From NCBI RefSeq assembly GCF_033446685.1, contig NZ_JAWQLY010000002.1, forward strand, positions 429,884 through 493,883: a stretch of DNA of 64,000 nucleotides. Direction: 5' to 3'. The notes under the pieces are model-generated. The model made no database searches. It had not been told where the DNA came from and saw only the letters and a program-made list of their open reading frames with translations. The position numbers were made by a program, and so were the translations under genes. Shown here piece after piece: positions 1-8,346 of the stretch (position 1 is the first letter of the stretch; each line of letters opens with the position of its first letter). The stretch is from Modicisalibacter sp033446685 (GTDB taxonomy: Bacteria; Pseudomonadota; Gammaproteobacteria; Pseudomonadales; Halomonadaceae).

Positions 1-74
1 CGGTGGCGGCAAGGCGCCCGGCCGGCGACGGGGCGCGTATGGTACAGCAATCTCGGGCGACGATTAAGCGCTGA
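1..74. other. window edge, possible 3' end of an upstream gene
   Basis: Two plus-strand frames stay open from base 1. One stops at 64-66 after a Gly/Arg-rich tail and the other stops near 74. Either could be the C-terminus of a gene that starts outside the window, but nothing here identifies it and neither frame can be preferred. Confidence 0.2.
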
Positions 75-216
75 TAGGGCGCCTACAAAACGCCTGCACT
101 CGGCAATACGGCGTTGAAATTGTTCTCAAAATGCTCATTTATCCAGCGTAAACTGCGCTTTTTCGCTCAATTTCGCCTTGTTTTGCCTTCGTTCGCCTAT
201 TTTTTAAGCACCCTCT
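75..216 (-). repeat. MITE-like interspersed repeat, copy 1
   Basis: About 142 bp that match, on the opposite strand, the element at 30274-30416. Shared blocks include AGTTTAC, TAAATGAGCAT and AACGCCGTATTG in the same order and spacing. The end at 209-216 reads CACCCTCT, the same terminal motif as copy 2. The other end, near 75-90, is a degraded version of that terminal repeat. No ORF lies inside, so if it moves it would depend on a transposase elsewhere. It overlaps the last codons of the thioredoxin gene at 197-1012. Confidence 0.7.
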
Positions 217-1012
217 CTCCGCGGTCGAGCCAGGCGTCCAGCTGGGCGCGGCCGAACTCGCCGGCGTGGCTGATCAGGAGCGTACCGTCGGCCGCGTAAT
301 ACAGCGTCGTCGGCAGCCCGGGGGCCTGGCTGAGCGCTATCAGCCTCTGGTGCGGGTCGAGCAGCGTCGCCGGCCGGTCCAGGCCTTGCTGGTCCAGATA
401 GCGGGCGACCTCGAGCAGGCTCTCGCCCTGGTTGATCGTCACCACTCGGACATCGCCGCGCTGCGCCGCCTCGGCGAGCAACGGCAACTCCCGCCGGCAG
501 GCCGGGCAGGTGCTGGCCCAGAGATTGACCAGCAGCGGCTCGCCGCCGAGCGCGGACAGCCTCACCCGATTGCCGTCGAGGTCTTCGAGGGTCATCTCGG
601 GCAGGCGTTGCGGGGCGGCGTCATGGCCGAGCGGTTGCCAGGCCATCAGCCCCAGCCACAGCCCGGTGGCGGCCATCAGCAGGCCCTGGGCGACGAATGC
701 CTGGCGAGGCTGGTGACGCAGCGACCACAGCGTCCAGGCCGTGCCGGCCAGCCAGCCGGTGAGCGGCAGGTAGCCGGGCTGCCAGAGTTTGAAGACATCG
801 AGAGGCGCGGCGCGATAGCTGTCGGCGTGAAGGAGCACGTAGCCCAGCCGCGCGCCGAGCAGGCAAGCGACCCACAGACCGTTGAGCCAGCGGCCACGCT
901 GGGTGGCGGGCAGGCGCAGCAACAGCGCGCCGGCGAGAAGCAGCAGCGCGGTGGCGAAGGCGTACAGGCGCGGCAGGGCGATGAGCAATGGCCCGAGGGC
1001 GATAGCGTCCAT
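197..1012 (-). CDS. TlpA-like membrane-anchored thioredoxin-fold protein
   Basis: A 271-residue protein. The N-terminal half has several hydrophobic segments resembling the membrane part of prolipoprotein diacylglyceryl transferase. The C-terminal half is a TlpA/ResA-type thioredoxin domain with the redox motif WASTCPACRRELP (CPAC) and the cis-proline region GLPTT. By family it is a periplasm-facing thiol-disulfide reductase; its partner is unknown. I chose the ATG at 1012 because family members start just before the GPLLI hydrophobic stretch. An upstream ATG at 1027 and a GTG at 1060 are possible but have no better ribosome binding site. The last six codons and the TAG stop lie inside a repeat element (75-216), so the native C-terminus may have been replaced. 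It is divergent from the small gene at 1154. Confidence 0.8.
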   Translation of the reverse strand: MDAIALGPLLIALPRLYAFATALLLLAGALLLRLPATQRGRWLNGLWVACLLGARLGYVLLHADSYRAAPLDVFKLWQPGYLPLTGWLAGTAWTLWSLRHQPRQAFVAQGLLMAATGLWLGLMAWQPLGHDAAPQRLPEMTLEDLDGNRVRLSALGGEPLLVNLWASTCPACRRELPLLAEAAQRGDVRVVTINQGESLLEVARYLDQQGLDRPATLLDPHQRLIALSQAPGLPTTLYYAADGTLLISHAGEFGRAQLDAWLDRGERVLKK

Positions 1013-1153
1013 GAGCGACGGTTCCATGCGGGACGGCGGGTGGGCCGTCGTCAGCGCCACCCGGGCAGGCTACAATGGCCAGCCTACGGGGCCGAGGTCC
1101 CGCTGTCATCCGCCCCGCTCATCGCACGACGATGCGTCACTGGAGTCGCCGTC

Positions 1154-1405
1154 ATGGCCAAGCGCTACGACGCCCTGCGCGCGCTGGCGATCGCCAGCCA
1201 GGCGCTGGGCTTCATCCTGATCATCACCCTGGAAACCGTGCTCGGCGACGCCGCACGGCCCTGGCAGGGGGCGACGCTGGCGGCGATGCTCCTCGCCGCG
1301 CTGACCATCGCGGTGCTGCGTCGGTACCGCGACAATCGCGGCCGCAAGGCGGCGGCTGAACGTGCTCGTGACGACGAGAGCCATGAGCACGAGTCGGTGG
1401 ATTGA
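1154..1405 (+). CDS. small two-helix membrane protein
   Basis: An 83-residue protein that starts at an ATG preceded by a good TGGAG site. It has two hydrophobic helices, roughly residues 7-27 and 35-54, and then a charged Arg/Asp/Glu/His-rich cytoplasmic-looking tail. The function is not recognised. A much longer frame opens further upstream (from 266), but that part is antisense to the thioredoxin gene and carries no protein-like features, so only the 3' part is called. It is divergent from the thioredoxin gene and convergent with the sugar dehydrogenase, with 16 bp between stops. Confidence 0.6.
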   Translation: MAKRYDALRALAIASQALGFILIITLETVLGDAARPWQGATLAAMLLAALTIAVLRRYRDNRGRKAAAERARDDESHEHESVD

Positions 1406-1421
1406 GCGCTTCCCCGCCCGA

Positions 1422-2561
1422 TCAATCCGCAGGCTGCAGGCGCCAGACGGCGCCGTCGTCCTGGTCGGTCAGCAAATACACGCGTCCTTGCGGGCCCTGC
1501 TCGACGTCGCGGATCCGCGCTCCCAGCGCAATGCGCTCTTCATCGGTCACCGTCTCGCCGTCGAGCTCCAGGCGTACCAGGCATTGGCTGCTCAGGCCGC
1601 CGATCAGCAGGCTGCCTTGCCAGTCGGGGAACGCCTCGCCGGTGTAGAACGCCATGCCCGACGGCGAGATCACCGGCGTCCAGTGCCTGATCGAGTCGGC
1701 GAATTCCGGCCGGCTCGGCGGGTCGGGAATATCGCTGCCGTCGTAGTTCTCCCCCCAGCTCACCACCGGCCAGCCGTAGTTGCCGCCCGGCTCGGGCAGG
1801 TTGAGCTCGTCGCCGCCGCGCGGGCCCATCTCGGCGATCCACAGCTGACCCGTCTCGGGGTGCAGCGCCGCGCTTTCGATGTTGCGATGGCCGTAGGACC
1901 AGATTTCGTCTCGCGCCCGGTCGTCGCCGAGAAAGGGGTTGCCCGGCGCCGGTGCACCATCGTGCGTGAGGCGCACGATGGTGCCCAGATGGTTGCCGGT
2001 ATCCTGGGCCGGGTCGAACTTGAAGCGTTCCGCCAGGGTCAGGAACAGCGTGCCCTGACCGGTGAACACGATCCGTCCGCCGAAATGGTTACCGCCGCCG
2101 ACCTTGGGCTGCTGGCGAAAGATCACCTGGAAATCCTCGATCCGACCGTCGCCCAGGCGGCCGCGGCCGAGCGCGGTGGACGCCCCACCGTCGCCGGGTT
2201 CGGCGAAGGACAGATAGACCTGGCGATTGCTTGCAAAATCGGGATCGAGGGCGACGTCCAGCAGGCCGCCCTGACGCTGGGCGAAGACCTCGGGAACGCC
2301 GGCCAGCGGCTCGGAAAGGGTGTTGTCGGTAGCGAGGATCCGCAGTCGCCCGGGACGCTCGGTGATCAGCGCTCGCCCGTCGGGCAGGAACGCGATCCCC
2401 CATGGGTGCACGAGACCCTCGGCCAGCGCCTCGACCCGAATGCTGCCGGCCTGAGTCTCGACGCTGGGCGGCGGTTGTGCCGGGCTTGCCGAGGCATGCA
2501 TCAATAGCGCGGCGGCCAATGCGGCGACACTGCCGGCCTGCCATGGGGCGGTGCGTAACAT
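1422..2561 (-). CDS. PQQ-dependent aldose sugar dehydrogenase (YliI/Asd family)
   Basis: A 379-residue secreted beta-propeller enzyme of the glucose/sorbosone dehydrogenase family. A Sec signal peptide covers about residues 1-27 (ending ASASPA). Family signatures include GLVHPWGIAFLPDG near the N-terminus, the GGLLDVALDPDF stretch, GGGNHFGGRIVF, and IWSYGHRNIES followed by WIAEMGPRGGDELN. By homology it oxidises aldoses in the periplasm with PQQ and passes electrons to the respiratory chain. I chose the ATG at 2561 because GAGGAG lies just upstream; a longer frame to 2624 would spoil the signal peptide. No PQQ biosynthesis genes lie in the window, so cofactor supply cannot be judged here. Confidence 0.85.
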   Translation of the reverse strand: MLRTAPWQAGSVAALAAALLMHASASPAQPPPSVETQAGSIRVEALAEGLVHPWGIAFLPDGRALITERPGRLRILATDNTLSEPLAGVPEVFAQRQGGLLDVALDPDFASNRQVYLSFAEPGDGGASTALGRGRLGDGRIEDFQVIFRQQPKVGGGNHFGGRIVFTGQGTLFLTLAERFKFDPAQDTGNHLGTIVRLTHDGAPAPGNPFLGDDRARDEIWSYGHRNIESAALHPETGQLWIAEMGPRGGDELNLPEPGGNYGWPVVSWGENYDGSDIPDPPSRPEFADSIRHWTPVISPSGMAFYTGEAFPDWQGSLLIGGLSSQCLVRLELDGETVTDEERIALGARIRDVEQGPQGRVYLLTDQDDGAVWRLQPAD

Positions 2562-2654
2562 CGCGGTCTCCTCACTTGCTGTCATCGCTTTCTTGCAAAG
2601 TAATCGGCATTGGCCGGTTGGCAAGCGATGCGCGAAAAGACCGGCGCGCTCCGA

Positions 2655-3077
2655 TCAGGGATGAGTGGTCGCCGGGGGGAACGCCGAGGCCGGTGCGCAG
2701 CGTCCGGGATCGATGCTCACCACCTGCAGACGATGCCCCTCCGGCGCCTGGCAGGTGAGGATCCGCCAGGCGCAGCCCGGTGCGCTGCTGTTGTCGCTTT
2801 CGAACAGTGCCGCCCCCTGCGCGCGGAGGTGCTCGCAGGTGGCGGGGAACTGATCGTCGCTGACCTCGAGCGTCAGGTGTTGCGGGGCATCGGCGCCGTC
2901 GCCGCTGATCAGCATCAATACCTGAGTGTGGCCGCGGATATCGGTGCCCAGCTCGAAGACCGCCGTGGTCGTCGACTGCACCAACAGCGGCAGGCGCAGC
3001 ACGCGGGCGAAGAATTCCCGCATGGCGGCAAGGTCCCGGACGCGCAGGACCGACTTGCCTAGTGAAAGGCGTTGCAT
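2655..3077 (-). CDS. VOC (glyoxalase/bleomycin-resistance fold) family protein
   Basis: A 140-residue single-domain protein. It opens with LGKSVLRVRDLAAMREFFARVL, the usual first beta-alpha unit of a vicinal-oxygen-chelate module, and ends with GHRLQVVSIDPG, the last strand. The ATG at 3077 is supported by CGAGGAG seven bases upstream; the reading frame continues further upstream without a site. The substrate is unknown. VOC proteins include glyoxalases, dioxygenases and antibiotic-binding proteins, and the sequence does not separate these. It lies 93 bp upstream of the sugar dehydrogenase on the same strand and may be co-transcribed with it. Confidence 0.7.
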   Translation of the reverse strand: MQRLSLGKSVLRVRDLAAMREFFARVLRLPLLVQSTTTAVFELGTDIRGHTQVLMLISGDGADAPQHLTLEVSDDQFPATCEHLRAQGAALFESDNSSAPGCAWRILTCQAPEGHRLQVVSIDPGRCAPASAFPPATTHP

Positions 3078-3186
3078 GGCGCACTCCTCGATCTTGTTCG
3101 TGTTATAGGCTGTTATGCGTCTCCAGTCTGGTTTAAACGTCGCGAGGACGCCGTTTGAAACCTTGCAAGCCGCCAATCGGTTTTGG

Positions 3187-4053
3187 CTATCGACTCGCCG
3201 CGTCCGCGCCGGGGCGCCGGTCGAAGCGGGCGAAAAGCTGCCCGGCATCCCCGTCGACGCTCTCCTGGTAGTAGAGGCTGGCCAGCGAGAAGCCGGCGGG
3301 AGTGGCGAGCGACGGACCTTCGAGCAGGCTCTGGTAACGCTCGCCGCCGATCATCGCCAGGCGCTGGGTGACGAACAGCGTATCCACCACACCATGGCGC
3401 AGCAGCGAATGCAGGGAATAGGGACCGGCAACCGAATAAACCCGTCGGTAGCCGCGCTCGCCGAGTGCGCGAACGACCTGGCGGACGTCGAGCTCGCGGG
3501 TGACGCTGGCGGCGTCCGGCTCGGCATCCAAGCCGATCACTTCGGCCCCCTGGGCGGTCAGGCGAGCGCGCCGCTCGGCGGTGATCAACGGCCGGGCGAC
3601 GAAGATCAACACCCGCCGGCCCTGCTCGAGCAGCGTCTCGGGCAGCGAGAAATCGAGCGTATTGCTGAGCACCACCACGTCGGGCTGAGGCCGCAGGCCC
3701 TGGGCGCGGCGCCAGGCCAGAAGATCGCCGAAGGCTGGTTCGTCGGCCACCGGCAGCGCGGCCTGGGCGCGACCCTCGGCCAGCTGACGGAAATAGCGCC
3801 CGCCGATCAGCAGCGCGTCGGCGCGTGCCGCGAGTTCCTGATAGAGCCGCCAGTCATGGCGGTTGGCGACGCTCGTCGGCACCTCGTCTTGACCCGCTTG
3901 ATTCTCGACGGCGACCCGGCCATCGAGGCTGGTGACGAAGTTGCTGTAGACGAAGGGGGAGTCGGGCGTGGCATGAGCGAGCGGCGTGTCGAGATAGAGT
4001 CCTTCCAGCGAACACGCCTGTGCCGGGGCGGGATAGAGCCTGAGTAGTGTCAT
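3187..4053 (-). CDS. RibD C-terminal / dihydrofolate-reductase-fold reductase
   Basis: A 288-residue protein of the RibD C-terminal-domain superfamily, the NADPH-dependent reductase half of the riboflavin enzyme RibD. Visible motifs are FVTSLDGRVA (strand and loop seen in RibD reductases), ADALLIGGRYFR, and the late RRVYSVAGPYSLHSLLRHGVVDTLFVTQ segment that corresponds to the family GGP...LL...DEL region. There is no deaminase domain, so it is a stand-alone reductase. It may act in riboflavin synthesis or on another pyrimidine or pteridine substrate. The ATG at 4053 is chosen because the protein aligns from MTLLRLYP; the frame extends 21 codons further without support. Confidence 0.65.
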   Translation of the reverse strand: MTLLRLYPAPAQACSLEGLYLDTPLAHATPDSPFVYSNFVTSLDGRVAVENQAGQDEVPTSVANRHDWRLYQELAARADALLIGGRYFRQLAEGRAQAALPVADEPAFGDLLAWRRAQGLRPQPDVVVLSNTLDFSLPETLLEQGRRVLIFVARPLITAERRARLTAQGAEVIGLDAEPDAASVTRELDVRQVVRALGERGYRRVYSVAGPYSLHSLLRHGVVDTLFVTQRLAMIGGERYQSLLEGPSLATPAGFSLASLYYQESVDGDAGQLFARFDRRPGADAASR

Positions 4054-4383
4054 GGCCGTGCGTTCCAGGTGCCTTTCAGATCGATTCGATACGACAGTGA
4101 AATGGCACGATAGCACGCGCGACGGCGCCGCGTTGGGTGCCTGGATGGATGGCTTTTTTCATACTTTTGCCTCGGCGCCAGCGGCTATCTTGAGCATAAC
4201 GCTGCGGGTACGGACGGCTCGGCAACGGGCCGGCTACAGCAGGAGCGGTCGCCTGGCGAGAGCGGGCCGCAAGGCAGCGCTCCGCTCTCGCCAGGTGTCA
4301 CTACGGCGACCCGTGCTCGTCGCTACAAGGTGACCCGCTCACGTCACAACAGGCGACCCGTTCGGGATGCCAGGGAGGCAGCG
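4054..4383. other. 330-bp intergenic region with REP-like palindrome
   Basis: This is the divergent region between the RibD-like gene and the ATP-grasp gene. No gene is seen. It holds the palindromic element at 4252-4295 and several short GCGACCCGT-type repeats around 4306-4360. The last bases supply the AGGGAGGCAG ribosome binding site of the ATP-grasp gene. Confidence 0.6.
4252..4295. repeat. REP-like perfect palindrome
   Basis: CCTGGCGAGAGCGG (4252-4265) and its exact complement CCGCTCTCGCCAGG (4282-4295) flank a 16-base loop. This is a 14-bp perfect stem in an intergenic region, preceded by a CTACAGCAGGAGCGG motif typical of REP families in gammaproteobacteria. There is no T-tract, so a terminator is less likely. 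Confidence 0.6.
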
Positions 4384-5685
4384 ATGGATCCGCGCAACGT
4401 CTTCGTCGTCGGGCTCAATGCGTTCAATCGCGAGCGTCTCGAGCACCTGCGCGGCGCCAGCGAGTACCGTTTCCATGGCGTGATCGAACCGGAAGCGGTC
4501 TACGACACCGAGATATTTCCCATCGCGGAGATGCTGCAGCAGGCCTCGGCGCAACTGGATGCCTTCGATGGCAGCATCGACGCCATCGTCGGCTACATGG
4601 ACTTCCCGGTCTCGACCATGCTGCCGTTGCTGTGCGAGCGCTACGGCACCCGGACCACCAGTCTCGAAAGCCTGCTCAAGTGCGAGCACAAGTACTGGAG
4701 TCGGCTGACCCAGCGCGAGGTGATCGGCAACTACATCCCGCGCTTCACTGCCTTCGACCCGTTCGACGACGAGGCATTGTCGCGTATCGGCGAGGCGGGG
4801 CTGTACTTCCCGTTCTTCGTCAAGCCGATCAAGTCATCGGGATCGCGGCTGGGCTTTCGCATCGACAGCCCCGAGGACTTCGGTGCCGCGATCACCCGGC
4901 TGCGCGAGGACATCGGGCTGATTTCCGAGCCGTTCAATTTCATCCTCGAACAGGCCAACCTGCCCGACGCGGTGCGCGCGGTGGATGGCGGCTTCTGCAT
5001 GGCCGAAGAGATCATCGGTGGCTGGCAGTGTACGGTCGAAGGCTATGTCTTCCAGGGCGAGGTGGCGCCCTACGGCATCGTCGATTCGATTCGCTACCCC
5101 CAGGTGCTGAGCTTCTTCTACTATCGCTATCCCTCGCGTCTGCCGGCCCACATTCAGGACAAGATGCGCGAGCTGACGACGACCATCATGACGCATATCG
5201 GCTACGACAACGCCGCGTTCAATGTCGAGTTCTTCTGGGACGAGGTCCAGAACCGCATCTGGCTGCTCGAGATCAACACGCGAATCTCCCAGTCGCACTG
5301 CGACCTGTTCGAGAAGGTCGATGGGGTCAGCCATCAGCAGGTCACCGTCGATCTGGCGTTGGGTCAGCGCCCCGACATGCCCTCGGCCGAAGGCGCGTTC
5401 GCAATCGCCGCGAAGTTCTTCTATCGGGTGTTCTTCGTCGACGCGGTGGTCACGCGGGTACCCAGCGACGAAGAGCTCGAGTCGCTGCAGCAACGCTTCC
5501 CGGGGTGCGTGATCGCCCTGCAGGTCGAGGTCGGCACGCGGCTTTCCACGCTGCCCGAACAGGACAGCTACAGTTTCGCGCTGGCGCACATCTGGATGGG
5601 TGCCGACAGTGAAGAAGCGCTGCTCGACGACTATGCCGCGCTTGCCGCATCACTGGCTTTCGAATTCGAGGAGATCATCGGCTGA
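4384..5685 (+). CDS. ATP-grasp domain ligase, substrate unknown
   Basis: A 433-residue protein with the ATP-grasp fold. An N-terminal pre-ATP-grasp domain (about 1-105) is followed by the nucleotide-binding lobe with PFFVKPIKSSGSRLG (the lysine of the family) and by the Mg-binding segment FNVEFFWDEVQNRIWLLEINTRIS, with E and N ligands in the order expected. These enzymes join a carboxylate to an amine or thiol through an acyl-phosphate. No known synthetase (PurK, CarB, Ddl, RimK, NAGGN) fits clearly. The ATG at 4384 has a strong AGGGAGG site. A CocE-type hydrolase follows after 67 bp on the same strand, so the pair is probably one operon acting on a shared amide or ester. Confidence 0.8.
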   Translation: MDPRNVFVVGLNAFNRERLEHLRGASEYRFHGVIEPEAVYDTEIFPIAEMLQQASAQLDAFDGSIDAIVGYMDFPVSTMLPLLCERYGTRTTSLESLLKCEHKYWSRLTQREVIGNYIPRFTAFDPFDDEALSRIGEAGLYFPFFVKPIKSSGSRLGFRIDSPEDFGAAITRLREDIGLISEPFNFILEQANLPDAVRAVDGGFCMAEEIIGGWQCTVEGYVFQGEVAPYGIVDSIRYPQVLSFFYYRYPSRLPAHIQDKMRELTTTIMTHIGYDNAAFNVEFFWDEVQNRIWLLEINTRISQSHCDLFEKVDGVSHQQVTVDLALGQRPDMPSAEGAFAIAAKFFYRVFFVDAVVTRVPSDEELESLQQRFPGCVIALQVEVGTRLSTLPEQDSYSFALAHIWMGADSEEALLDDYAALAASLAFEFEEIIG

Positions 5686-5752
5686 ACGGCGCGCGGCGCT
5701 TCGCCTACCCTGAAAGCATCCATGCCTAACGACGACACGATGAGGGGCCGCC

Positions 5753-7810
5753 ATGCGCATCGTCAGCGATTTCACACGCCGGATTCACGAAGAGGAAAGC
5801 TGGATCACGCTCGCCGACGGTTGTCGGCTGGCGGTACGCATCTGGCGGCCGGTGGACGCCGAGCAGCATCCGGTGCCGGCGATCCTCGAATACCTGCCTT
5901 ACCGCAAGCGTGACCTGACGGCCCCGCGCGATGCCCAGACCCACCCCTACTGGGCCGGTCACGGCTACGCCGGGGTGCGCGTCGACATCCGCGGCAGCGG
6001 CGAATCGGACGGCGTGCTGACCGACGAGTACCTGCAGCAGGAGCTCGACGACGGCGTCGAGATTCTCGACTGGTTGGAGCGCCAGCCCTGGTGCGACGGC
6101 AACGTCGGGATGATCGGCATCTCATGGGGCGGCTTCAACGGCCTGCAGATCGCCGCCCTGCAACCGCCCCAGCTCAAGGCGGTGATCACGCTGTGCTCCA
6201 CCGACGATCGTTACGCCGACGACGTTCACCACATGGGCGGCTGCCTGCTCGGCGACAATCTGTCGTGGGCCTCGACGATGTTCGACGCCAACGCCAGCCC
6301 GCCCGACCCGGCACTGGTCGGCGAGCGCTGGCGCGAGATGTGGCAGCAGCGTCTGGAAGGCAGCGGCCTGTGGCTGGCGACCTGGCTGGCCCACCAGCGC
6401 CGCGACGCCTACTGGAAGCACGGCTCGGTGGGCGAGGACTTCACGCGGATCCGCTGTCCGGTCTACGCCGTCAGCGGCTGGGCCGACGGCTACTGCAATG
6501 CCGTGTTCCGCCTGCTGGAAGGACTCGACGTACCGCGCAAGGGGTTGGTCGGGCCCTGGGCGCACAAGTACCCGCACCTTGGCGTGCCGGGCCCGGCGAT
6601 CGGCTTTCTGCAGGAGACGCTGCGCTGGTGGGACTACTGGCTGAAAGGCCAGGAGACCGGGATCATGGATGAGCCGATGCTGCGGGTCTGGATGCAGGAT
6701 TCCGTGCCACCTTCGGCGCGCTACGAGGTGCGTCCCGGGCGCTGGGTCAGCGAGCCGAGCTGGCCGTCGCCGACGATCGTGCCACAGCCCTTTCGCCTGA
6801 CCAGCGGTCACGACCTGATCCCCGAAGTCGACCGGATCGCCGCCGCGCCTGGGGTCGACGACGTGCCGGGCGCCGCCGCGCCGCTGACGATCCGCTCGCC
6901 GCTGTTCGTCGGCCTCTATGCCGGCAAGTGGTGTTCCTACAATGCGCCTCCCGACCTGCCGCACGACCAGCGCGACGAGGATGGCGGCGCGCTGATCTTC
7001 CAGACCCAGCCGCTCGGCGAGACGCTCGAGATCTGCGGCCAGCCGGTGGCCGAGCTCGAACTCGAGGCCGACCAGCCGGTGGCGATGATTGCCCTGCGCC
7101 TGAACGACATCGCCATGGACGACAAGGCCACCCGGGTTTCGTACGGCCTGCTCAACCTCACCCACCGCGACAGCGACGAGCACCCCGAGCCGCTCGAGCC
7201 GGGCAGGCGCTACCGGGTGCGGGTGCCGCTCAAGCACATCGCCCAGCAGTTCCCGGTGGGACACGCCTTGCGACTGTCGTTGTCGACCAGCTACTGGCCG
7301 CTGGCCTGGCCGTCGCCGAAGCCGGTGCGATTGACGCTGTATCCGGCTTCGAGTCGGCTGATTTTGCCGTGCCGCGAGCCGGATCCGGCCGAGGAGGCGG
7401 CATTGCCGGCATTCGCCATGCCGGAAGGCGCGCCGCCGCTGGCGCGCACGCTGATCCAGCCGAGCCAGGAGGCCTGGTGCGTGATCCGCGATCTGGCCAA
7501 CGATCGCACCACCCTCGAAGTGGTCAACGACGCGGGCGTCTATCGTCTCGACGACATCGATCTGGAACTCGCCGTGCGGGTCACCGAGCGCTACAGCTAC
7601 GCCTACGGCAACTACGACAGCCTCAGCGGCTGGACCGAGTGGGAGCGCCACTTCCGGCGTGGCGACTGGCTGGTGCGCACCGTGGCCCGCACGCTGATGA
7701 CCTCGGATGCCGACAACTTTCGCTTGCGCGCCACGCTCGACGCCTACGAGGGCGACAGCCGGGTGTTCGCCAAGAGTTGGGACGAGGAGATACCTCGCGA
7801 CCTGGTCTAG
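5753..7810 (+). CDS. CocE/NonD family hydrolase (peptidase S15-like)
   Basis: A 685-residue serine hydrolase. The alpha/beta hydrolase domain shows the DIRGSGESDG oxyanion segment, the nucleophile elbow GISWGG (Ser about residue 124), an Asp in VSGWADGYCNA and a His in GPWAHKYPHLG. These are the triad elements of the X-Pro dipeptidyl-peptidase/cocaine-esterase family. The C-terminal half is the jelly-roll domain, which includes a VSYGLLNLTHR-type strand. No signal peptide is evident, so it is probably cytoplasmic. Reactions in the family range from ester to amide and peptide hydrolysis, and the true substrate is not predictable. It is the second gene after the ATP-grasp ligase. Confidence 0.85.
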   Translation: MRIVSDFTRRIHEEESWITLADGCRLAVRIWRPVDAEQHPVPAILEYLPYRKRDLTAPRDAQTHPYWAGHGYAGVRVDIRGSGESDGVLTDEYLQQELDDGVEILDWLERQPWCDGNVGMIGISWGGFNGLQIAALQPPQLKAVITLCSTDDRYADDVHHMGGCLLGDNLSWASTMFDANASPPDPALVGERWREMWQQRLEGSGLWLATWLAHQRRDAYWKHGSVGEDFTRIRCPVYAVSGWADGYCNAVFRLLEGLDVPRKGLVGPWAHKYPHLGVPGPAIGFLQETLRWWDYWLKGQETGIMDEPMLRVWMQDSVPPSARYEVRPGRWVSEPSWPSPTIVPQPFRLTSGHDLIPEVDRIAAAPGVDDVPGAAAPLTIRSPLFVGLYAGKWCSYNAPPDLPHDQRDEDGGALIFQTQPLGETLEICGQPVAELELEADQPVAMIALRLNDIAMDDKATRVSYGLLNLTHRDSDEHPEPLEPGRRYRVRVPLKHIAQQFPVGHALRLSLSTSYWPLAWPSPKPVRLTLYPASSRLILPCREPDPAEEAALPAFAMPEGAPPLARTLIQPSQEAWCVIRDLANDRTTLEVVNDAGVYRLDDIDLELAVRVTERYSYAYGNYDSLSGWTEWERHFRRGDWLVRTVARTLMTSDADNFRLRATLDAYEGDSRVFAKSWDEEIPRDLV

Positions 7811-7861
7811 ACCTAAGCGCTAGGCGCCCGGTCGCGAGGCGGCTTGCCACGCCGGATCGCA

Positions 7862-8044
7862 TCAGTGCAGCAGGCGTTCGCAGACTTCCCGGTTCGCCTG
7901 GACCGCTTCGGGGTAGGTCGGGTAACGGTCGATTTCCCTGACCTTGCCACCGGTGGTTTCCAGCAACAGCCAGTAGTCCGGCTGCTGCAAGTGACCGCGG
8001 GGTCCGAGCGTGGCGGGAGTGATCTTGAAGCTTCGCTTGGCCAT
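7862..8044 (-). CDS. small conserved-looking protein of unknown function
   Basis: A 60-residue soluble basic protein. The ATG at 8044 is preceded by a textbook ATGGAGG site with ideal spacing, and a candidate AT-rich promoter lies at about 8058-8075. The sequence contains PDYWLLLETTGGKVREIDRYPTY, which reads like a short beta-hairpin followed by a helix. I do not recognise the family. It is convergent with the CocE hydrolase (51 bp between ends). Confidence 0.6.
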   Translation of the reverse strand: MAKRSFKITPATLGPRGHLQQPDYWLLLETTGGKVREIDRYPTYPEAVQANREVCERLLH

Positions 8045-8346
8045 GACAACCTCCATCTAGATTACATAAGTACACAATCAGCATGGAAGAGTTACGGACA
8101 CTGGGAAACATGGTTTTCTAACCGAAAAATAAGGGAACGCCGGTTAGGACGACGAGTCGCTGAGTATCAGGTTTCTGATCCTGCCTATTAGCCGCAATCA
8201 GCCGAAGGCGTGCGTCGGATCGACACGCAATCGTGAAATAACCCGGCGACGGTGCGCCGAGGCGCTAAGCTAGTAAGGCATGGCAGCGCAGAGGGCTGCC
8301 GGGTGCGCCAGGAAGGCGCGGACCAACTGTCAGGCGATGGATTAGC
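8045..8346. other. 302-bp intergenic region, promoter and antiporter leader
   Basis: No gene is seen. The left part is AT-rich and should hold the promoter of the small gene at 7862-8044. The right 100 bases are GC-rich and strongly structured; see the candidate leader RNA at 8248-8346. Confidence 0.5.
8248..8346 (+). ncRNA. structured 5' leader of the antiporter gene, candidate ion riboswitch
   Basis: Directly before the antiporter start are two adjacent hairpins: GGCAGC (8282-8287) with GCTGCC (8295-8300), and GCGCC (8305-8309) with GGCGC (8315-8319). A second GGTGCGCC/GGCGC set at 8251-8265 could form an alternative pairing with the latter. The single-stranded stretch GGACCAACTGTCAGGCG then leads into the start codon. 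Leaders of this kind before Na+/H+ antiporter genes in proteobacteria include the nhaA-I (Li+/Na+-responsive) riboswitch class. The match here is by position and architecture only. Confidence 0.4.

Noticed and set aside
266..1153. Long plus-strand frame leading into the small membrane protein
   Set aside because: It is antisense to the thioredoxin gene and Gln/Arg/Gly-rich. Only the part from 1154, with a ribosome binding site and hydrophobic helices, looks real.
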